Below, one piece after another: positions 1-9,821 of a stretch of 64,000 nt of DNA. A model generated the notes under the pieces. That model ran no database searches, was not told the origin of the DNA, and worked only from the letters and a program-made list of their open reading frames with translations. The translations under genes were made by a program, and so were the position numbers. The stretch is from contig NC_062229.1 of the NCBI RefSeq assembly GCF_902686445.1, positions 3,001,003 to 3,065,002 on the forward strand, given 5' to 3'. Position 1 is the first letter of the stretch. Each line of letters opens with the position of its first letter. This DNA is from Sciurus carolinensis. Its lineage: Eukaryota > Chordata > Mammalia > Rodentia > Sciuridae.

Positions 1-2559
1 AGGTATGAGGGAGACCTAGCGCTCACGTCCACCAATTCTAGGGCTTGGGTGCTGGAAATTTAATTTAAAAAGTCATCTGACCCATGAAATGGCTGGAAAG
101 GCCTGGGGTCGGTCAGTGTCCTGAAGACCTTGTGACCGGAGCATCTAGACCATGGCTCCCGCATCCCGTCCCAGCGACCCCACTCAGAACTTGAGGCTCT
201 GTGCGATTATTCCCTTCCCTCTGGCCTCCTCCACAACACTGAAGGCACCTAAGTCCACTGTGGTAGACGTTCTGCCCATGTCCCCAGCTGGCACTGAGAG
301 CCATTAAACAGGGGTCCTGAGTCCCAGGACGCTGTGCTGCTGGACAGGCTGGCACAGACGCCACCGTTAGCTGCCCTGTACCTTCTAGGCCTACAGCTCC
401 ACAGAGGCCAGAACGTGAGCAGAGAGAGCCCCGAGCCCCGCCACCTGTCAGAGCCAGAGAGCACCATCCCTGGGGTTCTGGGGACAGAGCTGCCAGGCAG
501 GACATTTACAAGGGGCCAGGGATTTTTGGTGTTGGCCCTTTGGCAATTTTAGGAGAAGGGCCTGTCTGAATCTCCCACCCTCGGCGCCCAGAGGGAGCTG
601 GAGGGTCAGCCAGGAGTTTGCCTGGGGGGGCCCCTGGGAGCAGGTGGGCGGCAGCAGCGTAAGGACTTATAGCCTTCGGGGCAGAACGGACGGGCAGGTC
701 CGAGGGCTGGCGCTCCCGAGCAGGGCCGCTGGGCATCTGAGCACCCCTTCCAGTGCCAGCTGGAAGAGGGCAGGGGCCCCGGGGCAGCCGCTGGTCCCTG
801 GGGACAGGGCTGGAGCTAGCAGAAGTGAGAGCATGGGACAGGCTCAGAAAGGCACGAGTGAGAAGTAAGATCTGAGCGGTGGATGAGCTTCTGCCCCCAA
901 TGTTCCGGCAGCTTCCCGAACACCCTCCTGTGCACAGGGGGCCTAGGGGCTTGCGGGGCAGCCCGGCAGGGGAGGCGAGCGACTGGAGCCGGGCTCCCCA
1001 GCTCTCTGCTCATCTAGGCTGGGCGTGTTTAGGCTTCATCCTTCGGAGGAGGACAGGGCTGCCCGGGGGTCAGAGGTCCAGCTGAGGGCACACGGCCATG
1101 AGGGGGCAAAGGACTGGAGTCCCGGGCAGCCAGAGTCCTGTGCCCGGAACCTCTGCACAGCTCAGTTCCAGGCCACACTGCCTCCAAGTCCAAGGGGTCT
1201 TCTGACACCCTCCAGCCCCTCAGCTGATATTCACCAGGACCTAGCTTTGGTGGAGGGGCTGGGAGACCTCATTTCCCAGTGTGGCAGCTGTCAGGCTGGC
1301 TGAGTGACATGGGAGAAGCAGATCCCTTCCGCTGCACCTAAGGTCCTCTCGCCAGCTTGGCTTGGGTCTAGTGGCTGGGGGGCTCGAGAAGGCGGGCGAG
1401 GGCAGCAGGGGAAGGAAACCAAGCCCAGCGTCTAAGCTGCGCAGCCAGGGGGCTGGAGGTCGGAAGCCTACAAGGCTTATTAGGGCTGGTCTTTATCTGG
1501 AGTTGGTTTGAGACTCTCAAGGGCTTGCCTTTCTTGGGGAGGGAGCAGGAGAGAGAGGGTCTGCACCTCTGAAGGTCTGTAAATGAGGGGAGAGGGAGAG
1601 AGGGAGGGGCCGAGGGGGGGGGGCGAGAGGGAGGGAGAGAGAGAAGGGAGAGAGGGAGGGAGAGAGAGGGAGACAGCGGGAGAGAGCGAGAGGAGGAAGA
1701 GCCAGGAGACAGAGAAACAGAGTGGGGGAGAGGCTGTGTCCAAAATTCCCCTGGTTTTCTCCAGAATTCCACAGCTCTGATGCTCAGGTAACTCAGAAAG
1801 TGACCGTGCTGTTGTTGGACTAAAGACACCCGTGCTGGGCTCAGAGCCTGAGGGGAGGAGGGGAGCAGCCAACGAGGCCCGGGAGGCGGAGGCGTAGCAG
1901 GCCGGGCAGGCGCCTCTTCCGCACGCAGTCTGCCTGCTGCGTGTTTGCATGAGCAGTTCTGGATCTGTGCCTGGCCGGGACGATAAAGTCATCCCACCAG
2001 CTGCCGTCCCCAGCACCGTGTGCCCAGCCTGAACTGCTGGGGGAGGTACCATTATTCCTCGCTGAGGGTCACCTTTACGTGGACATGCCCAATTCTGATG
2101 CCCCTTCAGCTATACCTCAAATTCTTTTTATTTTATTAATTTATTTTTGGTTATCTGGGGCAGTGGGGTAGCCTCATAGGAGGCAGAATGAGAAAACACC
2201 TGCCTGAGCTCCGTCCAGCATGGCTGCCCTGGAGGGGCTCTGGAGGGGGCTGCTCTCCCCAGGTGCCCTGCCCCAGGCTCTGCCTGCCTGCCATCCATCT
2301 CCACCACCTCCCACCACCCTCACGCCTGGCGGCCACTTTCTGCCCCAGCATCCCAGCTGTGGGACCCTTCTGCCCTCCTGGATGAGGGCTGGGACAGGAA
2401 CACTGGCTTTTAAGTCACAATGCGTTTGGAGAACAACCACAGAACAGCTCAGCCCAAGAAACGGAAACCAAACGGCACAGAAACAAGACAGAACCAAAGA
2501 CAGTCGCTTTGGGGGAGAAGGGGACCAGGTGAAGGGGATGGCAGGGGAAAAAACCAACT
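1..2559. other. PTPRS intron downstream of mini-exon B (left edge of window)
   Basis: No coding exon is visible on either strand. The Ig3 exon (VRRVAPRF-type peptide) was looked for in minus-strand frames and not found, so this intron continues past base 1. It contains a GA-rich simple repeat (1583-1740) and an old AT-rich patch near 2125-2155. The rest is unremarkable GC-rich intron. Confidence 0.7.
1583..1740. repeat. GA-rich simple repeat
   Basis: Almost pure purine on the plus strand (GAGAGGGAGGG-type units), including a run of nine G. On the PTPRS transcript it is a long CU tract, which could bind PTB-like proteins or form triplex DNA. Confidence 0.85.
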
Positions 2560-2750
2560 AGTCGATTTCTCCCCCCAAAATGAAACAAAACTTAAAAAAA
2601 AAAAAAAAAAAGAAAACAAAATGAAACCAAAAAAAAATTAAAAAATTAAAAAATAAACCAAAACAAAACAAAACAAAAAAACGGAACGGAAGACAAGAAA
2701 CACTCCAACAGAGGCTTTGGGAATTCACCAAACCAAACCAACAAGAGTCG

Positions 2751-2785
2751 CATGCAGAGAAGGTCTTACATTCTCCCAGCATGCA
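2751..2785 (-). promoter_or_regulatory. Two RBFOX-type UGCAUG motifs downstream of mini-exon B
   Basis: On the minus strand TGCATG occurs at 2756-2751 and again at 2785-2780, about 379 and 350 nt past the microexon donor. RBFOX proteins bind UGCAUG, and sites downstream of an exon normally promote inclusion in neurons. Two sites within 35 nt, both in the transcribed orientation, are unlikely by chance. Confidence 0.6.
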
Positions 2786-3135
2786 TCAGGCCCAGTTACC
2801 ATGACGACGAGGAGTGCAAAAACTTAGCAACAGCATTACCAACGGATGCAGAGGCGAGCACAATGCAAGCATCGCACGTGTGCGGCCGGCCCGAGCCGGG
2901 CTGGGCGCGGCTGAGGTTTTCGTGTCTTTCTGGGTTTTGCTCTCGCTTGGCGGTTTTTTGTTTGGTTTGCTTTGCGCTAATTGTCCGTATTCCGTGTTTT
3001 GGTTCAGTCTGCTTCTGCCGTGTGCGTGTCTGCGTGTCTGCGTGGCGTCTACGTGTGTTTCGTGTGTGTGCGTGTCATTTTTTCGGAATGTAAAAATGTG
3101 GGTAAAGAAAGTAAAAAAGAAAAAAACACACCAAC

Positions 3136-3147
3136 CTTCTCGAAGCT
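3136..3147 (-). CDS. PTPRS: PTPRS 12-nt microexon (mini-exon B): E-L-R-E between Ig2 and Ig3
   Basis: Twelve bases, AGCTTCGAGAAG, follow acceptor CATCCCTCAG on the minus strand and precede a non-ideal donor GTTGGTGT. In phase 1 they give E-L-R-E and leave a G for V239 of the next exon (VRRVAPRF in other mammals, not in this window). This is mini-exon B of LAR-type receptors. Its insert lengthens the Ig2-Ig3 linker and sets affinity for Slitrk, IL1RAPL1, SALM and related trans-synaptic ligands. The donor is weak, but a U-rich stretch follows at once (transcribed TGTGTTTTTTTCTTTTTTTAC), a TIA1-type enhancer context. The upstream intron is CU-rich. Two UGCAUG motifs lie about 350-380 nt downstream. 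Confidence 0.93.
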
Positions 3148-4477
3148 CTGAGGGATGTAAAGGGGGTTTGATGCGGAACACAATGACATGGGGAGAAGAG
3201 AAAAAATAGGGGAAACACAGAGAGTAAAAAGAGGACTTCCCGAGGCTAACGCTGCAATCGTTTTTTTTTTTTTTTTCTCTTTAAACCAAAAAAAAAATTA
3301 AAATTAAAAAAGAAAAAGAACAGTAATGATCTTCCTTCTTCCCTCCGCTCTGCCTCAACACGCAAGGCCTCCGTCCGCCTCTCTCCACGCTTTCTAAACT
3401 CGGCTCTGGAGTGTCTGAGACCCAGCCAACGATCGGGAGGCTGGACCTGGTCCCTCGGCTGCCCCCGGAGGAAGGAGGCCGGCTGGACCCTGCGCCGGCC
3501 GAGGCCGCTGCGGCCCCTCGGCCTGGCTGAAGCCCCCGCCCGCCTGCCGGCTACGCTGCCTCTCGCCCCGCCAGACTCGCACACCCCATCCCAGGAGTTG
3601 GCAGAGAAGCAACAGGTTAGACGAGGACCCTCACCAGGGTCGCGGAGCGGCGACTCACCGGTGCGCGCGGCTCAGACGTGCCCGCCCGCCCGCACCCTCC
3701 CTCCACCGGCCTCCTCCTGCGGGGGCGCCCAGGGTCCAGGCCCCAGGGCGCTACAGGGCCAGGGCAGCGCTGGCCGCGGGCAGGGGCGGGGTCTGTGGGC
3801 GGGGAGGGCGTGGCCGCCGCCTCTGCGGACGAGCCCAGGGCGGGGCGAGTGCGGGAGGAGGAGGAGGCCGGAACCTGCGGAAGGGCCCCGGGTGGCCGCC
3901 GGGGCAGGGTCGGCAGCCGCGGGGCAGGGCGGCCCCCGCGCCCTCGGGGAGGCACCGGGACGAGGACCCAGGCCTCCGGCGGACCGAGCGGGAGTGGAAA
4001 CCCGGGCCGGCCCAGGGGCCAGCAGGCGCGGTGGTGTGCCTGCCGCGGCCGGTCCTCCCGCTGGCCCGGGCGAGTGCTGTCCTGCGGGTCCTCGGGAGGA
4101 GACCCAGCCGGCTCTGGCCAGCGGGGGCCGCCTGAGACCCCGCCCCACGGGACGAGGGCGCCGGGCTGGGGAAGCGGGAGGGCGGCCACAGTCCGGAGAA
4201 GCGAAGCCAGCACACGACACGGGCACCACACACCACGGAAGCCGGCGGGCGGGGCGGGGCCGCGGCTCCCGGCCCTCCCGCCGCTCGCTGCCCACCGCTG
4301 CCCGGGGGCGCCCGGCACAGGCCCGGGCAGGACCGAGCCGCCCGGTGCCCAGGCCAGGAAGCCGAGGTCCGGAGGCGCCGCCGGTCCCGCGCGCGGAGGC
4401 TCCTGCCGAGGCTGCGGCGGGCGCGCCGGGCGGGGCGGGGCGGGGCCCTGCGGGGACCTGGGCGCCGCGCTCCCTAC

Positions 4478-4588
4478 CTCGCACGTAGAGGTTGGCCGGC
4501 GAGGAGTAGCGCACGCCCGCGCTGTTGGTGGCCACGCACTCGTACTTGCCCTGGTCCGTCTCCTCGCTGCTCTCGATCTGCAGGGCCC
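4478..4588 (-). CDS. PTPRS: PTPRS coding exon: second half of Ig domain 2
   Basis: A 111-nt exon after acceptor CCCCGCAG, ending at a phase-1 donor GTAGGGAG. It encodes G198 then [20 protein letters not shown] and on to SSPANLYVR (residues 198-234 if both site-A microexons are included). GKYEC provides the second Ig2 cysteine. The signature [18 protein letters not shown] and the valine in SAGVRYSS favour PTPRS over PTPRF and PTPRD, which read SAGTRYSA as I recall them. It is very GC-rich with many CpGs, unlike the AT-rich intron around the next microexon. The final codon base G joins either the 12-nt microexon or the Ig3 exon outside the window. Confidence 0.97.
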
Positions 4589-5529
4589 CTGCGGGGAGAA
4601 GGGGGAACCCGGCGTTGAGGGGCCCGGGCACTGCGGAGGCCGTCCCCAGGCCCCGCTGGTCTGCCTCCCACGCCGGCAGAGCTGGAGAGGGCGACCGCGC
4701 CCGAGAGCGAGCCCGAGGTCCGGCTGGACCCCACCCCGGGCCTGGCCCGCACTGCTGGCACATCCCAGGTTGCCTGGCACATCCTCCGCTCCCACTAGAA
4801 GAGGAGCAGGTCACACGGCAGCGGGGTGGCCACGGGTGTGCTGGGGTGGACGTAAGGAAGCACCGAGTGACATCTTGGGGGAGGGGCATTCAACCACAAC
4901 GGCCTCCCAGGAGACCCGGGGTCCCAGGGCCACCAGTGGTGGACTGGATGCAGGGGCTGGGGTGGCTCTGCGGGCCTCAAAGCACAGGAGGCGGACCGCT
5001 GCGCAGAGTCTGAGTGTCTAGGGCCTGCCCACCAGGGTGGGCACAGTGTGTCTGGCGTCAGAGGACGGGACCCAAACCTCCGAGGGACACCGGAAAGGAG
5101 CCAGGGTCGCTCCAACATGTGGAGTCCTCCAAGTCAGCCACTCTGAACACCTGACCTCCAACACCACAGGCCTGGATCCCAGGTTCTGCTGCTCACAAAT
5201 AACTGAAGGGACGCCCGCATCTGGACTCCGGTAATCACAAGGGAATTTTCAACTGTTAGTGACCAGAGTCTGACGGAAGCCTCTTCCACTCACAACTGAA
5301 GCTGAGGCTGACCCAAGCGGCTAGATCACAGGCCCGGCTCAGGTGACTGGCTGACCGTGAAGGAAGGCAGGCGGAGGCGGCCAACTTTAACCACAGCCAC
5401 CCATCCCCGGGATCAGGGCCACAGGCTGCCCACTCAGGGATGAGCCTCCTCACTATGTTTGAAATCCAGGCCCTGAAACCAGACTTCGCTGCCTACGAAC
5501 ATTTTAAATAATCGCTGAAGTCGCGAATT

Positions 5530-5552
5530 AAGTTAATGATACAAGTTAATGA
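5530..5552. promoter_or_regulatory. Direct repeat of a homeodomain/HNF1-like motif
   Basis: AAGTTAATGA occurs twice with a 13-bp period (5530-5539 and 5543-5552) inside an AT-rich patch (5495-5560) of the intron between the 18-nt microexon and the exon at 4588. GTTAATGA resembles homeodomain or HNF1 half-sites. Function is inferred only. Confidence 0.3.
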
Positions 5553-6411
5553 AAACGAGGCCAAGATTTCCCCATGGATGTTGGAGACCTAAGCCTGGAA
5601 TACGTCCCCGTTTCACAAGGAAGCTGAGCGTGTCTGGAGTCACGGGCCTCGGAGAGACACACGTGCTTACCGCGCTTACCAACAAAGCATGAGCAACTCT
5701 CACAAGCAGGCCTGAGATCACAGGCCTGCACGGAAACCTCCACTTTCATAAAAACTACAACCCAGTGCACGCTCACATCACGGGCCTGGCCCACGGGCCT
5801 GCTGGCCTGGTTGAGTCAAGGAAGACCACGACACCCAGCTGGGCCTGACTGCCCGCTTCCATCAGGACCACGGCACCAGGGGTCCAAAGCCAGGTTTGCT
5901 TATGGTTGTCCCACATAAGTGGCATGGACCCCAGACAGGGAGGTCTCTTTGAGGGCAGCAGATAACGGCTCTGCCCCGACAGAACAAGTTCCTATGTTCT
6001 TCCCGACCTCGGTCTGTGGGGTGACGGGCAGGCAGAGACCAGAGAGGGTAGGGAGCATTCTCCCCAGGGCTTCCACCCAGGCCTAGGAGTCACCCTGAGG
6101 CAGCACCAGGCCTTCGGACTGCCCGCCTCTGTTCCCTTGGGCCGCACGCCCAGATCCCAGTGATCCGGAAGGCTGCTCTGCAGCTCAGTTTACGGAGGGA
6201 GAACCGAGGCTGCAGAGGCTGCGGACGGGCATGGGGTCTGCGCGGCCCCAGTGCCCTGGGTGGCATGGGAGGTGCGCCCCTCCCCACAGGAGGTGGTCAC
6301 CCGCCGCCGCACTCGCCCCGGCCACAGACAGACACAGAAACGGATGGACACTGGGCAGAGTGGTGGCAGGGCCCTGGAGCCAGGGGCGGGCGGTGGGAGC
6401 GGGCCTCTTAC

Positions 6412-6429
6412 CTCGGATCGGAGTGCTTT
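6412..6429 (-). CDS. PTPRS: PTPRS 18-nt microexon (site A, part 2): E-S-T-P-I-R
   Basis: Eighteen bases, AAAGCACTCCGATCCGAG, sit between acceptor CCCTTACAG and donor GTAAGAGG. In phase 1 they encode ESTPIR and carry one base of a glycine codon into the exon at 4588. This is the known mini-exon A insert of PTPRS (compare GGTPIR in PTPRD and LAR). The upstream intron holds TCTCTCTGCTTCCC: a CU-rich PTBP-type tract with a UGC about ten bases before the acceptor, the arrangement reported for SRRM4/nSR100-dependent microexons. A plausible branch point is in CCTGACATTC. In LAR-type receptors, site A controls binding to IL1RAPL1/IL1RAP and Slitrk-type partners. Inclusion in this species is inferred, not observed. 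Confidence 0.95.
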
Positions 6430-7904
6430 CTGTAAGGGAAGCAGAGAGACCAGGTGAATGTCAGGAGGCAGGGCGGCCCGGGCGGAGGCCAGCCAGCCAG
6501 GGCCTGAGACCCAGGAGGCCTCGCTGGGGTTGGGGTCTGGCAGGCAGGGCCCCTGCGGGAGGGTGCTGCGGTCTCTGCCCCGCCGCCTCCCTGAGGGGAC
6601 GGGGAGGCTCCTGACCTCCCTCCCCTTTCCTTCTTGGGGGTCCAGCAAGGGGCTGCTTTTAAGTCCAGACTGGGAGGGACAGGAAGCCATGGGGGTCTTG
6701 GGAGTCTTGTTAGAGACAAGGGACAGGAGGGTTAGTGCCCCAGGGCTGGGCTAAGGCAGCGAGGCAAGGTGTCACAGACAAGTTGGGGACAGGGAGGAGC
6801 CCAGGATGGAGGGAGACGTCGCGGCCTGTCCAGCTCCCAGAGGAAAAGAGGAAAGGGCAGGCGGTCCTGGGCTGGGTGACTGGGCCGGGCAGGGGGCGAC
6901 CTGGGGAGCCAGGAAAGGCAGCCCCAGGCCACGGCCCCACAGCTCTGCTCTCCCTGGGGACAGTCCAGCCCTTCTCGTGAGGATGGCTGGCTACTCGATG
7001 GGACAAGAGGACCCCAGGGCCAAGGCACGGCAGTGGTCATCACCAGCAGTCAGGCACAAGCACAGCCCTTTCCGGGCGGCCTGGGCCCGGGCTGCAGGGG
7101 CCCGCGGGGCCCAGGAGGGAGCCCAGGAACCTCAGGTCACCTGGGGCCCAGGTGGTGAGGGCTTCGGACCCTCTGGCCTGAACAGCTGTGCCCCCACCTC
7201 CTCTTGTGAGCATCTCGACCCTTAAGGCCACTCTGCGCCACCCTCGGAGCCCAGGGGATCCGCGAAGGTCCCGCGGCCGGGAGCTGGAAGGCCACCCGGG
7301 CTGCTCTGGTTTCACCGTCTCGCTGCACTTGGATGACGATGTGGAAACCGGGCTGGAGACCAGGCCTCCCAAGATGGCCAAACTGCCCGTGGTCACCACG
7401 CGAGCAGAAGGGTGCGTCCCTTACCACTTAAAGTAGGTCTGCTTCCCGCACTGAGGGGGACAGACGGGACCACTGGAGTCCTGCATGAGCCACTCACATC
7501 TTAGTAAGAACGAGCCCAGACATTCGGGCAAGTGCCAGAGGGTGACAGGCACCAGGACCAGCCCAGCTGGGCAATTTTGAGTCCCTGTCTCCAAACTGCT
7601 GATTCGGTCCTTCTCCATTGGTGCCCAGTGTGCGGCAGGGGTCTCTGGACCGGGGACTCCCCTGCCTGAGGGGCTTGGTGCCCGCTGAGGCCCGCGGGCG
7701 CCTGGCCAGCGAATCCTTTTCCTCTTTTCCTTCTGGGCTCGTCTCTGCGGGTCCTGGCGCCCAGCTGGGAGGGGTGGCCGAGGGGTCGGGTTAGTAAACA
7801 TGCCACGCAGTGGGTCACAGTTACTGTGGCGGTGGCTGTTAGTCTGGGAGGGCGGGAGGGACGCAGAAGGACGTTAGTCGTGGAGTTGGGAGAGGCAGAC
7901 TTAC

Positions 7905-7913
7905 CAAAGGTTT
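7905..7913 (-). CDS. PTPRS: PTPRS 9-nt microexon (site A, part 1): E-T-F
   Basis: Nine bases, AAACCTTTG, lie between the acceptor ACGTCCAG and the strong donor GTAAGTCT on the minus strand. Entered from the phase-1 donor of the exon at 8678, they give codons G/AA ACC TTT and leave one base G, adding E-T-F without shifting frame. Human PTPRS, as I recall it, reads RS-ETF-ESTPIR-GALQ at this point. The paralog PTPRD has the same 9+18 nt layout (ESI + GGTPIR). The upstream intron has an unbroken pyrimidine run (TTCCTCTTCTCTTTTCTTG), the kind of tract PTBP1 uses to repress neural microexons. The exon lies in the Ig2 loop that tunes choice of synaptic partner. It is far below the size that gene callers handle. 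Confidence 0.92.
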
Positions 7914-8677
7914 CTGGACGTTTACGGAGGGACAAGAAAAGAGAAGAGGAACGTTAACGGGCTGCTGGGCAGGCAGCAGGGCGGGTACGGATGATGGCCC
8001 GTGGCCGAACGTTCAGGGGCACGCCAGGCGCGTGGGCGCCTCTCACAGGGAACTGAGGTCGGGAGGGCCCGACCCGGAAAGGCCAGCCTCGGCACAGACG
8101 CGGCAGCACCGCGTCCCCAGGGTGACTCAGGGGCCGGCGCACGTGTCCCCAAGCACGGCACCAGGAGCGCAGGTGGGGCTGCGCCAGGCCACGGCCAGGT
8201 GCCCCGGGGAGGCCAGTGGGAGAGGCCTGCTGGGGAGGGAGGAGGTCGGGCCGGCGCCGGGTGGACGCGGACACCACAGAAGGGTGACGGACAGACACAC
8301 ACAGCCGACGCCACCGCACGGGCACCGAGGGGAGGCTCCGCCGACCCTGCCGCCGCGGTGCCGAGACCACCCGTCCTCCAGCTCCCGCGCCCTCCCCAGC
8401 CCAGCCCTGGAGACGCCCGCGCCGCGCCTCTGCCATGGCAGATCCTCTGCCACCTGCCACGCTGACCTCCAGCCCGTCACGTGTCCTGCGCGGCCGGTCC
8501 CGAGGCTCGCCATCCCCGGCCTGTCTGCCCAGGGCTGGGCGCCGCGTCCCCTCTGGTCCCCGTCACCCAGGATGCTCCGCCTCAGCGCCGCCCTCTTGCC
8601 CACCGGGGCGAGCTGTCCCCACACGAGGGCCTGGTGCCTCTGGTGCCTCCGCCGCCCCGTCCGCAGCCCGCGCTCAC

Positions 8678-8866
8678 CTGACCGCAGCTGCTTGATGCGC
8701 CCGTTGCTGGCGCTGGGGTCCACGGGCAGGAAGTCCTTGAACCAGGCGATCTCGGGGTCGGGGTTGCCGCTGGCGGCACAGAGCATGGTGGCCGTGCGCG
8801 TCCGCTCCACCACCTTCAGCTGGGGGCCCATGTCGATGCTGGGGAAGCCGGGGGGCAGCTGGTCCT
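8678..8866 (-). CDS. PTPRS: PTPRS coding exon 4: first half of Ig domain 2
   Basis: A 189-nt exon. The acceptor is ...CCTCAG before 8866 and the donor is GTGAGCGC after 8678. It completes E126 and encodes residues 127-188, starting [20 protein letters not shown] and ending GRIKQLRS, then one base of the next codon. The first Ig2 cysteine is in TMLCAASG and the Ig tryptophan is in IAWFKDF. The exon ends in phase 1, directly before the alternatively spliced site A of LAR-type receptors. It can therefore join in frame to the 9-nt microexon, the 18-nt microexon or the exon at 4588. Confidence 0.97.
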
Positions 8867-9807
8867 CTGAGGATGGAGACGGGCAGTGAGGGGCGAGGCC
8901 GGGGGGCCACGGGCGGCCACTGTCCTCGGCCGGGGTGGCATGGCTCCCGGGCCCAGCGAGACCACCTGCCCCGGCCTGTGCAGCAGCCAGGCACGACCAC
9001 CCGGCCTGGGCGTCCACACGCCCGGCCGCAAGCCCAGGCTCGGCTGCTCGCAGCTGAAGGCTGCTGCCCTCCTCCTGCCCCGTGCAGGACGGCCAGGTGC
9101 CCCGCACTGCCCGAAGCCATCGAGGGCCCCAGGCCACCTGCTCGGCCACCTGCTCGGCCGCCTGCGCGGTGTGGCCCCTCACAGCAGCCAGGGCCTGGCC
9201 ATGCACTGCCATTCCCCAGCACACCACACCTCAGGGCCTCCGTCCCCCTGGCTGGACAGCAGCACGCGGGGAGGGGGACGAGGAAGGAAATGAACTTGGG
9301 AAACGAACGGTTCCCGCTCTGGTCAGGGCGGGGCCGCGGTCGGGGCCGCCAGCTGACGTGGGTGGCCTCACCCGGGCTCTGCGGACCCCGAGGCGCAGCG
9401 GCCTCCTTCAGCTGGACCTGATGGGGGTGCGGCTGGGGCTCCCAGGCAGCCCGCCCAGGCTCCTGGCCCATGCCTCCCGGGAGACTCCTCAGCGCCCAGC
9501 AGAACCGCTGGCCCTGGACCCTGGACCTCTGGAGGGCTGGGTGGGGACGGCCCTAGAGACGCCTTAGGGTACAGTGGTCACTCCAGCCTGGGCCCTTCCC
9601 TGCAGGGGCCTCATGTGAAGGGGGGACGGGGACAGGGCCGGCAGAGGGACGGCGGCCCCGGCAGGCCTGGGGAGGAGTGGGCCCTGCCTGGCCTCGACCT
9701 TGGGCTTCTCTGGGTGTTCGTGGCGTCAGGAAGCCAAGCAGACTGTCCCCAGAGGACAAGAGACTAAAGTGACAACCAGGTGCTGATGGACTGGGCCGCA
9801 GGCCTGC

Positions 9808-9821
9808 GGGGGGGGGGGGGG
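9808..9821 (+). repeat. G14 homopolymer
   Basis: Fourteen consecutive G on the plus strand (C14 on the PTPRS transcript). It is a likely site of length variation and sequencing error. Confidence 0.9.

Larger units (their letters stand above)
2560..3320 (-). promoter_or_regulatory. AT-rich intronic island around mini-exon B (candidate conserved splicing-control region)
   Basis: About 760 bp of AT-rich sequence stands out sharply in a GC-rich locus and shows no interspersed repeat that I recognise. On the transcribed strand the segment upstream of the microexon has U- and A-rich runs (plus 3260-3320) and CU-rich tracts. The segment downstream has a U-rich run right after the donor, a CA-rich block (plus 3010-3080, hnRNP L-like) and long U/GUUUU runs (plus 2590-2695). 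High intronic conservation around neural microexons is well known. That this block is conserved is my inference from its composition and lack of decay. Confidence 0.6.
4589..8677. other. PTPRS introns flanking the two site-A microexons
   Basis: Apart from the microexons at 6412-6429 and 7905-7913, I see no exon or recognisable repeat of size. Introns are about 1.8 kb (4589-6411), 1.5 kb (6430-7904) and 0.76 kb (7914-8677), GC-rich throughout. Plus-strand long frames here are composition artefacts. Confidence 0.7.

Noticed and set aside
1..3135. Search for the Ig3 exon of PTPRS (VRRVAPRF-type)
   Set aside because: No matching peptide in any minus-strand frame, so the exon lies outside the window.
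3598..5021. Large plus-strand frames (up to 447 codons) opposite the PTPRS Ig2 exon
   Set aside because: Antisense shadow of very GC-rich DNA with proline, arginine and glycine bias. The minus-strand exon explains the conserved part.
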